Of a DNA stretch of 13,102 bases, positions 7,023 through 12,389 are shown one piece after another. The translations under genes and the position numbers were made by a program. Within the stretch, counting starts at the first letter, position 1. Every line of letters begins with the position of its first letter. This stretch comes from CAVPEW01 sp050247895 (GTDB lineage: Bacteria > Actinomycetota > Acidimicrobiia > Acidimicrobiales > VFJN01): positions 1 through 13,102 of the forward strand of contig JBFWTJ010000088.1 in the NCBI GenBank assembly GCA_050247895.1, read 5' to 3'. The notes under the pieces are model-generated. The model was not told the origin of the DNA. It was given only the letters and a program-made list of their open reading frames with translations, and did not search any database.

Positions 7023-8222
7023 ATGGACGCCCCCGCCGCCGGTCCGGCCGCCTCCGACGCCGCGGTGGAGGTGGCGCCGCCGGGGCTGGAGGGCGTGGTC
7101 GTGACCCGCACGGCGATCGGCGACGTGCGCGGGGCCGAGGGCTTCTACCACTACCGCCAGTACGACGCGGTGGAGCTGGCGGCCAAGCGGCGGCTGGAGG
7201 ACGTCTGGTTCCTGCTCTTCGAGGGCCACCTCCCGTCCCCGGTCGAGCGGGCCGGGTTCCTCGACGAGATCCGCCCGCTGCGCCGCATCCCCGACGCGCT
7301 GGCCCCCCTGGTCCCCGAGGTGGCCCGGTCCTCGCAGTCGATCGTCGAGGCCGTCCGCAGCCTGGTGTCGATGGTCGGCGCGGTCGAGGGCTTCCGGCCC
7401 ACGCTCGACATCGACGCCGCGGCCCGCCGCCGCGACGCCCTGCGGATGTGCGCGGTGGTCCCGACCCTGGTCATGGCGGTGCACCGGACCCGCCGGGGCC
7501 TCGCCCCCCTCGAACCGCGCGACGACCTGGGCTACGGCGCCAACCACCTGTGGATGCTGACCGGGGAGGAGCCCGACCCGGACCGGGCCCGGGGCGTCGA
7601 GCAGTACCAGATCACCACCATCGACCACGGCTTCAACGCCTCGACCTTCGCCGCCCGGGTCATCGTGTCGAGCGGGGCCGACGTGGCCGCCGCGGTCGTC
7701 GGTGCCATCGGCGCCCTGTCCGGTCCGCTGCACGGCGGTGCGCCGTCGCGGGCGCTCGACCTGCTCGACGCCATCGGGACGGTCGACAACGCCCGGCCCC
7801 ACCTGGTCGACGCGGTGACCCGGGGCGAGCGGATCATGGGTTTCGGCCACCGCGTCTACCGGACCGACGACCCCCGCTCGGTGTTCCTGCGGGGGGTGGC
7901 CGAGCAGCTCGGGGCCGAGAGGTTCGAGCTGGCCGCCGAGGTCGAGCGGACCGTGGTGGAGGTGCTGGCCGAGCTGAAGCCGGGCCGGCACCTCTACGCC
8001 AACGTCGAGTTCTACGCCGGGGTGGTCATGGACCACTGCGGGCTGCCCCGGGAGCTGTTCACGCCGACGTTCGCGTCGAGCCGGGTGATCGGCTGGTGCG
8101 CCAACCTGCTCGAGCAGGCCGCCGACAACCGGATCATCCGCCCGTCGGCCCTCTACGTCGGCGAGCCGCCGCCCCAGCCGGTTCCCGACGATCCGGACCT
8201 GGTCGGGGCAGGAGGTCGCTGA
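7023..8222 (+). CDS. Citrate synthase (CitA-like / citrate synthase 2)
   Basis: Condenses acetyl-CoA with oxaloacetate to citrate at the entry of the TCA cycle. The 399-aa product has the family's catalytic His in GPLHGGAPSRAL (H237) and the second His with the substrate-binding motif MGFGHRVYRTDDPR (H276). The position of the catalytic Asp reads NVEFYAGVV, with Glu (E329) instead of the common NVDFYSG. From memory, the actinobacterial CitA branch also has NVEF here, and the C-terminal GWCANLLEQ...RPSALYVG fits that branch. The N-terminus carries about 25 extra Ala/Pro-rich residues before GLEGVVVTRTAI. ATG 7023 is preferred because of the -10 box 8 nt upstream. A 2-methylcitrate synthase role cannot be excluded, though no prp genes are nearby. 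The next gene begins 2 nt after the stop, so the two are probably cotranscribed. Confidence 0.93.
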   Translation: MDAPAAGPAASDAAVEVAPPGLEGVVVTRTAIGDVRGAEGFYHYRQYDAVELAAKRRLEDVWFLLFEGHLPSPVERAGFLDEIRPLRRIPDALAPLVPEVARSSQSIVEAVRSLVSMVGAVEGFRPTLDIDAAARRRDALRMCAVVPTLVMAVHRTRRGLAPLEPRDDLGYGANHLWMLTGEEPDPDRARGVEQYQITTIDHGFNASTFAARVIVSSGADVAAAVVGAIGALSGPLHGGAPSRALDLLDAIGTVDNARPHLVDAVTRGERIMGFGHRVYRTDDPRSVFLRGVAEQLGAERFELAAEVERTVVEVLAELKPGRHLYANVEFYAGVVMDHCGLPRELFTPTFASSRVIGWCANLLEQAADNRIIRPSALYVGEPPPQPVPDDPDLVGAGGR

Positions 8223-8223
8223 G

Positions 8224-8667
8224 ATGGGCGTGCGCGTCGAGATCGCCACCGAGGTCACCGACGAGCTGGTCGAGGCCTTCGCCCGCCTGGTTCCCCAGCT
8301 GAGCCGGTCCAACCCGCCGCCCTCCCGGGAGGAGGTGGCCGAGATCGTGGCCGCGCCGGTCACCGACCAGTTCGTGGCCCACCTCGACGACGGCCGCATC
8401 GCCGGCCTGTCGACGCTGGTCACGTTCCGGATCCCGACCGGGCTGCGGGCCTGGATCGAGGACGTCGTGGTCGACGCCGAGGCCCGGGGCCAGGGCATCG
8501 GCGAGCTGTTGAACCGGGCCATGCTCGACCGGGCCCGCGAGCTGGGCTGCACCACCGTGGACCTGACCAGCCGGCCGACTCGCGAGGCGGCCAACCGCCT
8601 CTACCAGCGCATCGGCTTCGAGGCCCGCACCACCAACGTCTACCGCTACGACCTGAAGCCGTCCTGA
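8224..8667 (+). CDS. GNAT family N-acetyltransferase
   Basis: A 147-aa single-domain acetyltransferase that would transfer an acetyl group from acetyl-CoA to an unknown amine. The acetyl-CoA-binding motif A is clear: the strand WIEDVVVDAEA followed by R88-G-Q-G-I-G93 and helix ELLNRAMLDRARELG. The later segment NRLYQRIGFEARTTNVYRY is the typical GNAT C-terminal strand/helix arrangement. GGAGG at 8211-8215, 8 nt before ATG, serves as ribosome binding site. The gene follows citrate synthase with 1 nt between stop and start, so they form an operon. Its last codons (8636-8656) recur at 9633-9653 on the far side of the toxin-antitoxin cassette. The substrate is unknown; the pairing with an acetyl-CoA-consuming enzyme is suggestive only. 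Confidence 0.92.
   Translation: MGVRVEIATEVTDELVEAFARLVPQLSRSNPPPSREEVAEIVAAPVTDQFVAHLDDGRIAGLSTLVTFRIPTGLRAWIEDVVVDAEARGQGIGELLNRAMLDRARELGCTTVDLTSRPTREAANRLYQRIGFEARTTNVYRYDLKPS
8636..8656 (+). repeat. Left copy of a 21-bp direct repeat flanking the HEPN-MNT cassette
   Basis: This stretch encodes the GNAT C-terminal residues VYRYDL and matches 9633-9653 at 20 of 21 positions (A versus G at the seventh base). The two copies are 997 bp apart in the same orientation and bracket the whole HEPN-MNT cassette. Confidence 0.7.
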
Positions 8668-8682
8668 CGGCGCGTCGGCCGT
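8667..8682. terminator. Hairpin between convergent GNAT and HEPN genes
   Basis: ACGGC / GCCGT with a 6-nt loop begins at the last base of the GNAT stop codon and lies 13 nt beyond the stop of the convergent HEPN gene. It is short and has no T tract; position suggests a weak bidirectional terminator. Confidence 0.35.
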
Positions 8683-8695
8683 AGGGCTGCGGTGG

Positions 8696-9046
8696 TCAGC
8701 CGTCTGGTTCGTCCGCAGGCTCGATGCTGGCGAGGAGTCGTTCGGCTGCCTCGACGAGAGGCGGCAGGTCGTGGTCGACGGTGGCTCGGACGACGGCGTG
8801 CTCGGTGTCGAAGTAGCGGTGGGCGAGGTGGTCCCGCATGCCGGTGACGTCACGCCAGGGGACATCGGGTTCGCCGGCGAGCAGCTCGGGATCGATGTCC
8901 TTGACCGCTTCGCCGATCTCGATGAGCCGGATCCGGACGGCGTCGAAGACGAGTCCGTCGCTGAGATCGCCCCGACGCAGGTGCGTTCGGACCGCCTCGG
9001 CTGAAGCGAGGATGTCCAGGAGGCGTTCGTCGTCTCGCCGACTCAC
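8696..9046 (-). CDS. hepT: HEPN-domain ribonuclease toxin, HepT/DUF86 type
   Basis: The predicted toxin of a HEPN-MNT toxin-antitoxin pair. The 116-aa all-helical product has the full catalytic signature Rx4HxY in RDHLAHRY (R71, H76, Y78) within helix WRDVTGMRDHLAHRYF. An upstream helix VRIRLIEIGEAVKDI is typical of DUF86. In studied HepT proteins this motif cleaves RNA, and the Tyr is the residue AMPylated by the MNT partner for neutralisation; Y78 is present here. The GTG start at 9046 overlaps the stop of the upstream antitoxin by 4 nt, indicating translational coupling. In the first 68 codons about 14 end in A or T, against nearly none in adjacent genes, which suggests acquisition by transfer. 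Family call is firm; toxicity is inferred. Confidence 0.88.
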   Translation of the reverse strand: MSRRDDERLLDILASAEAVRTHLRRGDLSDGLVFDAVRIRLIEIGEAVKDIDPELLAGEPDVPWRDVTGMRDHLAHRYFDTEHAVVRATVDHDLPPLVEAAERLLASIEPADEPDG

Positions 9047-9561
9047 AGCGGTACGGCCTCGTCGAGCACTCGTGACCGGATCCGGGGCTTGAGGCTGCGG
9101 GCTGGAACGACGTCGACGCCGACGCCGAGCATCTCGGTCAGGTCTCGCTGCAGCCCGACGAGGTCGAAGAGGCCGACACCCTCGTCCAGGTCGACGAGCA
9201 GGTCGACGTCGCTGGTCGCGGTGTCCTCTCCGCGAGCCACGCTGCCGAACAGGCGGACGTTGTGGGCGCCGCGTCGCGCCGCGGCCTCGATGATCGCCTT
9301 GCGCCTCCGCCGCAGTCGGCGCCCGAGCGTCGTGTCGGGCAGCCCGAGGACCCGCTCGGCAGAGGCGTGGAGCTCGAGGGACAGGTCGTGGCCGGTCGCC
9401 TCGATGAGCTTGGTGAGCGTGCGCACGCTGGGTTCGCGGCGGCCGGACTCGTACGCGCTGATCACGGACTGGGCGACACCGGCGCGTCGCGCGACGTCGG
9501 ACTGCGACAGCCGGGCTCGTCGCCGGGCTTCGTGGAGCAGGCTTCCGGGGCTGGTGGCCAC
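9043..9561 (-). CDS. XRE-type HTH fused to MNT nucleotidyltransferase, predicted antitoxin and autoregulator
   Basis: The 172-aa product joins two modules. Residues about 7-64 form an XRE/Cro helix-turn-helix (SQSDVARRAGVAQSVISAYE, then GRREPSVRTLTKLIEATG). Residues about 84-172 form a minimal nucleotidyltransferase with the intact GSx10DxD motif (G106-S107, D118, D120) and a likely third Asp in VDVVP (D150). In known HEPN-MNT pairs the MNT protein AMPylates the HEPN toxin. Those MntA proteins are generally MNT only, so the fused DNA-binding domain should let the antitoxin also repress its own promoter. It is the first gene of the cassette and overlaps hepT by 4 nt. GTG 9561 is supported by TAGGAT 6 nt upstream. 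More A/T-ending codons than in the neighbouring genes suggest transfer. Confidence 0.87.
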   Translation of the reverse strand: MATSPGSLLHEARRRARLSQSDVARRAGVAQSVISAYESGRREPSVRTLTKLIEATGHDLSLELHASAERVLGLPDTTLGRRLRRRRKAIIEAAARRGAHNVRLFGSVARGEDTATSDVDLLVDLDEGVGLFDLVGLQRDLTEMLGVGVDVVPARSLKPRIRSRVLDEAVPL

Positions 9562-9566
9562 GCGAA

Positions 9567-9588
9567 GATCCTATAGCGGATCGTCTAT
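9567..9588 (-). promoter_or_regulatory. Promoter and probable operator of the HEPN-MNT cassette
   Basis: An A/T-rich island in otherwise GC-rich DNA. The minus-strand -10 box TAGGAT (9573-9568) ends 6 nt before GTG 9561. It is embedded in the inverted repeat GATCC-n6-GGATC (9567-9582). A second, interleaved dyad ATAG-n8-CTAT spans 9573-9588. This layout suits autorepression by the N-terminal XRE domain of the antitoxin. Confidence 0.5.
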
Positions 9589-9616
9589 GTCATCGAGGGA
9601 GCGACGAGATCCGGGC

Positions 9617-9664
9617 GTCGATCGGCCGACGGACGTCTGCCGCTACGACCTGAGCGGCCGGTAG
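9617..9664 (+). pseudogene. Remnant or duplicate of the GNAT gene 3' end
   Basis: The frame ending at TAG 9662-9664 reads DRPTDVCRYDLSGR, matching the GNAT C-terminus ARTTNVYRYDLKPS. The match includes 20 of 21 identical bases at 9633-9653. No start codon, upstream GNAT motif or ribosome binding site accompanies it, so it is a gene-end fragment. It may be a copied target end from insertion of the HEPN-MNT cassette, or the leftover of a second GNAT gene that the cassette replaced. Confidence 0.55.
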
Positions 9665-9696
9665 CACGGCGTTTCCGGGCGCGGGCGGGTCGGGGT

Positions 9697-9702
9697 TACC
9701 TT
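9697..9702 (+). promoter_or_regulatory. -10 box TACCTT of the DksA/TraR-like gene
   Basis: A TAnnnT hexamer followed about 7 nt later by the predicted transcription start near 9709. This gives a leader of about 28 nt that contains the ribosome binding site AGAGG (9725-9729). Unlike most promoters here it is not leaderless. Confidence 0.45.
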
Positions 9703-9736
9703 GGCCGACCCCGTCCCGTTACCCAGAGGTCGAGTC

Positions 9737-10111
9737 GTGGTCACCAAGCTGTCACCGGTCGAAGCCCACCGCCAGCGCCTGGAGGAGCTGCGCGCCACGT
9801 CGGTCGAGCGGCTGGCACGCCTGCGGGCGGACTACGACGAGCTGGCCGAGGTCGGCGAGGACGTGGGCGCCGGCGAGGACGAGGGCGGCTCGCAGGGCGA
9901 TGGCACCTTCGTCGAGCGGGACCGCCTGCGGGCCCTGGCCGCCGAGGAGACCGCGACCATCGAGGCCGTCGACGCGGCCCTGGCCCGTGCCGAGGGCGAC
10001 GACTGGGCGACCTGCACGGGCTGCGGCCAGCCCATCGGCGACGACCGGCTCGAGTTCCTGCCGACCACCGACGTCTGCGTGGCCTGCAAGGCCCGGACGA
10101 GCCGCTACTGA
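9737..10111 (+). CDS. DksA/TraR C4-type zinc-finger protein
   Basis: A 124-aa predicted RNA-polymerase-associated regulator. The C-terminal zinc finger has four cysteines C93, C96, C114 and C117 with spacing C-x2-C-x17-C-x2-C, the same as in E. coli DksA. It sits in the family sequence CTGCGQPIGDDRLEFLP...CVACK. The N-terminal half is a charged helix (HRQRLEELRATSVERLARLRADYDEL), then an acidic Gly-rich stretch (about 40-56) and a second helix, which could form a short coiled coil. The DxxDA tip of DksA is not recognisable, so a ppGpp-coregulator role is not assured. GTG 9737 was chosen because AGAGG lies 7 nt upstream; the in-frame TTG at 9701 lies within the -10 box. Its last 7 nt overlap the end of the convergent sigma factor gene. 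Confidence 0.88.
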   Translation: MVTKLSPVEAHRQRLEELRATSVERLARLRADYDELAEVGEDVGAGEDEGGSQGDGTFVERDRLRALAAEETATIEAVDAALARAEGDDWATCTGCGQPIGDDRLEFLPTTDVCVACKARTSRY

Positions 10112-11121
10112 ACCGGTCCGGCCGCGGCCGGACCCTCCCCGGCGGGCAGGTGGAGGGGGAGCCCGAAGCCGGCGAACAGCGAGGGGTCGACGAAGTTGTG
10201 GTGGGCCACGATGCGGTCGCCGTCGGTCTCGATGACCTGGATGGCCCAGGCCGAGTGCCCGCCGGCCGGATCGGCGTGGTACGAGCCGTACGCCGGGCAG
10301 CCGTTGGCCCACGTGGGCACGAGCCGCGAGCCCCGGCAGACGCTGCCGTGGCCGAGGAACCACTCGGCCATGAGGTCGGGGCCCTCGATCCAGAAGTCGA
10401 ACGGCGGCATCGACATGATGGCGTCGTCGCGCAGCAGGCCGACCAGCGAGGTGATGTCGTAGCGCTCGAAGGCGTCGACGTAGCGGGCCAGCAGCGCCTG
10501 CTGTTCGGGGTCCTCCAGCGCGGGCGCGGGCGGTGCGGCGGCCCGGGTGGCCAACGTGGCCCGGGCTCGTTGGAGGGCGCTGTTGACCGCGGCGACGCTG
10601 GTGTCGAGCAGGTCGGCGACCTCGGCCGCCTGCCAGCGCAGCACCTCGCACAGGATCAGCGCGGCCCGCTGGCGGGCCGGCAGGTGCTGGAGCGCGGCGA
10701 CGAAGGCCAGCCGGATCGACTCGCGGGCTGCGGCGGCCTCGGCGGGGTCGGTGGCATCGGACAGGACCCGGTCGTCGGGCACGGGCTCGAGCCAGGCGTG
10801 GCCCGGGCGGGTCTCGCCCCGGAAGGCCTCCGGCTTCGACGACGGGCCCAGGTCCATGGGCGTGGCCCGGCGCTGGCGGCCGCGCAGCATGTCGAGGCAG
10901 ACGTTGGTGGCGATCCGGTAGAGCCAGGAGCGCAGGGCGGAGCGGCCTTCGAACCCGTCGAGGTTCTTCCAGGCCTTGACGATGGTCTCCTGCACCGCGT
11001 CGTCGGCCTCGCTGGCCGAGCCGAGCATCCGGTAGCAGTAGCCGGTCAGCTCCTTGCGGTGGCGGTCGAGGTCGTCGATGCCGACCTCGACGCCGGCGAT
11101 GGTGCCTGGGCGGGCGGTCAC
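10105..11121 (-). CDS. ECF RNA polymerase sigma factor with C-terminal SnoaL-like domain (SigG-like)
   Basis: An alternative sigma factor that would direct RNA polymerase to stress or signal promoters. Region 2 spans about residues 24-85 (GYCYRMLGSASEADDAVQET, WLYRIATNVCLDMLR). Region 4 spans about 138-192 (LPARQRAALILCEVL...VAAVNSALQRAR). Residues about 205-325 form a SnoaL-like (NTF2-fold) domain with FWIEGPDLMAEWFLG, CRGSRLVPTWANG and a terminal FGLPLHL. The 338-aa length and this layout match actinobacterial SigG-type ECF factors, in which the tail is thought to control activity in place of a separate anti-sigma factor. None is encoded next to it. GTG 11121 is supported by TAGGCT 8 nt upstream. 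A heptamer minisatellite lies 55 bp upstream of the -10. Its 3' end carries a 20-bp palindrome and overlaps the convergent DksA-like gene by 7 bp. Confidence 0.92.
   Translation of the reverse strand: MTARPGTIAGVEVGIDDLDRHRKELTGYCYRMLGSASEADDAVQETIVKAWKNLDGFEGRSALRSWLYRIATNVCLDMLRGRQRRATPMDLGPSSKPEAFRGETRPGHAWLEPVPDDRVLSDATDPAEAAAARESIRLAFVAALQHLPARQRAALILCEVLRWQAAEVADLLDTSVAAVNSALQRARATLATRAAAPPAPALEDPEQQALLARYVDAFERYDITSLVGLLRDDAIMSMPPFDFWIEGPDLMAEWFLGHGSVCRGSRLVPTWANGCPAYGSYHADPAGGHSAWAIQVIETDGDRIVAHHNFVDPSLFAGFGLPLHLPAGEGPAAAGPVQ
10115..10134. terminator. 20-bp perfect palindrome at the convergent gene ends
   Basis: GGTCCGGCCG followed directly by its reverse complement, beginning 3 nt after the stop of the DksA-like gene and lying within the last codons of the sigma factor gene. 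It is a strong hairpin candidate for ending the plus-strand transcript and may also affect the end of the sigma mRNA. No T tract is present. Confidence 0.55.
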
Positions 11122-11129
11122 GGGGCAAC

Positions 11130-11135
11130 AGCCTA
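11130..11135 (-). promoter_or_regulatory. -10 box TAGGCT, leaderless promoter of the ECF sigma gene
   Basis: On the minus strand the hexamer ends 8 nt before GTG 11121. No consensus -35 was found, which would also fit recognition by an alternative sigma factor such as the encoded protein itself. Confidence 0.55.
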
Positions 11136-11190
11136 GGAGCAGGTCCGCCCCCTGGCGACGGCCTGCCGTGGAGCGGCGGCCGGGTAGGCC

Positions 11191-11248
11191 CCCGGTGCCC
11201 GGTGCCCGGTGCCCGGTGCCCGGTGCCCGGTGCCCGGTGCCCGGTGCC
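11191..11248. repeat. Heptamer minisatellite, (CCCGGTG) x 8.3
   Basis: Eight perfect head-to-tail copies of a 7-bp unit (11191-11246) plus two bases of a ninth. It occupies much of the 192-bp noncoding gap between the lytic transglycosylase stop and the sigma factor start, with its near end 55 bp upstream of the sigma -10 box. The rest of the gap holds only the decamer repeat and a small palindrome. Confidence 0.95.
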
Positions 11249-11254
11249 GAGGGT

Positions 11255-11302
11255 GTGGCCGGGCGTGGCCGGGCGTGGCTCGGGCCGAGCGTGTGGCCGG
11301 GC
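11255..11302. repeat. Decamer repeat GTGGCCGGGC next to the minisatellite
   Basis: Two adjacent perfect copies (11255-11264, 11265-11274), a diverged third copy (11275-11284) and another perfect copy at 11293-11302. It lies between the heptamer array and the 3' end of the lytic transglycosylase gene. Confidence 0.75.
11278..11290 (-). terminator. Small palindrome downstream of the lytic transglycosylase gene
   Basis: GCTCGG-G-CCGAGC lies 23 nt after the stop codon on the minus strand. It can fold into a short GC-rich hairpin and interrupts the decamer repeat. It is a weak terminator candidate. Confidence 0.3.
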
Positions 11303-11313
11303 GGTCGGGTTGG

Positions 11314-12324
11314 TCAGCCGGTCCGGGGGTTGGTGGCCAGGTACTGGTCGACGGGGATCCGCTCGGTCGTGGCGTAGCCGACCGGGAGGAACACGTCGCC
11401 GGCCGCGGTGCGGTACCAGACGCCCCAGTTGTAGGCCGCGGGCCAGGCGCCGGGGTGCTCGCCGATGGCCTGCGCGTAGAGCTCGACGCCCCGGACGTAG
11501 TGGTCGCTGTGGTTGTAGTGCCACAGGGCGTTGGCCATGTCGGCCGGCCCGCCGTTGGCCTGGAGGTAGCGGGCCGCAGCCCGGACGGCCTGGCGGTGGT
11601 CGTTCACGTCGCCCTCGCCGTAGGCGGCCCAGGTGGCCGGCATGAACTGCATCGGGCCCTGGGCGCCGGCCACCGAGGTGCCCCGGATCCGGCCCATGCC
11701 GGTCTCGACGAGGTTGATGGCGGCCAGGTAGGGCCAGGGGATCCCGAACTCGGCCTCGGCCTCCTGGAACCAGGCCAGGAGCTGCTCGGGCGGCGCGGGG
11801 GCGACCACGTTCCACGCCGGCATGCTCTCGACCGGCCGGGAGCTCAACGACATGAACTCGCGCCGGGCCGCGGTCTGCCGCTGCACGCCGGGGACGATGT
11901 CGGCCGGCAGGGCGGCCAGGACGGCGGCGTCCCACTCCGGGTGGTCGCCCAGCTCGCGGTAGGCGACCTGCTGGGTCAGCGCGGCGGCGGCCACGTCGCC
12001 GGCGGGCGCGCCGGGGGTGCGCAGGGTGGCCTCGGCGCTGGCGATCCGGGCGGCCAGGGCGGCGGGCTCGCCGGTCGGTGCGGGCGGGCGCAGGGCGTGC
12101 ACGTCGACGGGCACCGTGGTCGTGGTCGTGGTCGGCGCCTCGGTCGTGGTCGGTGCGGCCGTGGTGGTGGCCGGCACCGTCGTGGTCGGCGCCGTCGTCG
12201 ACGTCGGGACCACGGTCGTGGTGGTCGTGGCCCGGGGGGCGACGTCGGCCGCGTCGGTCCGCGTCGCGCAGGCGGCCAGCGCGACCAGCGCGGCGAGGCA
12301 GGCGAGCGACCCGGTCCGACCCAC
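11314..12324 (-). CDS. Lipoprotein lytic transglycosylase (SLT-like domain)
   Basis: A 336-aa predicted envelope enzyme that cleaves peptidoglycan glycan strands. The N-terminus is a lipoprotein signal with lipobox LAAC (C19). A Thr/Pro/Ala-rich spacer at about 33-72 (runs of TTT broken by AP or VP) would hold the enzyme away from the membrane. A helical region follows, then the transglycosylase domain at about 190-315. It contains FGIPWPYLAAINLVETGMG with probable catalytic E207, the motif GAQGPMQFMPATW (220-232), and the later ANALWHYNHSDHYV, as in SLT/GH23-type lysozyme folds. GTG 12324 is chosen because TAGCCT lies 8 nt upstream and the signal peptide starts there; the longer frame from 12375 would run through the promoter. 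It is divergent from prmA with 65 bp between starts. The domain call is firm; the exact GH family is not. Confidence 0.9.
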   Translation of the reverse strand: MGRTGSLACLAALVALAACATRTDAADVAPRATTTTTVVPTSTTAPTTTVPATTTAAPTTTEAPTTTTTTVPVDVHALRPPAPTGEPAALAARIASAEATLRTPGAPAGDVAAAALTQQVAYRELGDHPEWDAAVLAALPADIVPGVQRQTAARREFMSLSSRPVESMPAWNVVAPAPPEQLLAWFQEAEAEFGIPWPYLAAINLVETGMGRIRGTSVAGAQGPMQFMPATWAAYGEGDVNDHRQAVRAAARYLQANGGPADMANALWHYNHSDHYVRGVELYAQAIGEHPGAWPAAYNWGVWYRTAAGDVFLPVGYATTERIPVDQYLATNPRTG

Positions 12325-12332
12325 GGCGGTCA

Positions 12333-12338
12333 AGGCTA
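12333..12338 (-). promoter_or_regulatory. -10 box TAGCCT, leaderless promoter of the lytic transglycosylase gene
   Basis: The minus-strand hexamer ends 8 nt before GTG 12324. It faces away from the prmA -10 box with 38 bp between the two hexamers, so the two promoters share one short region. Confidence 0.55.
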
Positions 12339-12376
12339 GGGGGTCGGCGCGTCGCGCCTCCCGCGGGGCTCGCACC

Positions 12377-12382
12377 TACGCT
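12377..12382 (+). promoter_or_regulatory. -10 box TACGCT, leaderless promoter of prmA
   Basis: The hexamer ends 7 nt before GTG 12390. It supports that start; no -35 consensus was found 16-18 bp upstream. Confidence 0.55.
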
Positions 12383-12389
12383 GGCGCCG

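Noticed and set aside
8696..9664. Insertion sequence or integron cassette
   Set aside because: No transposase or integrase frame and no terminal inverted repeats were found at the block edges. Only an imperfect 21-bp direct repeat derived from a gene end is visible, so it is reported as a flanking repeat, not as a named mobile element.
11191..11302. Possible CRISPR array
   Set aside because: The units are 7 and 10 bp long, without unique spacers of constant length, and no cas genes are nearby. It is a minisatellite.
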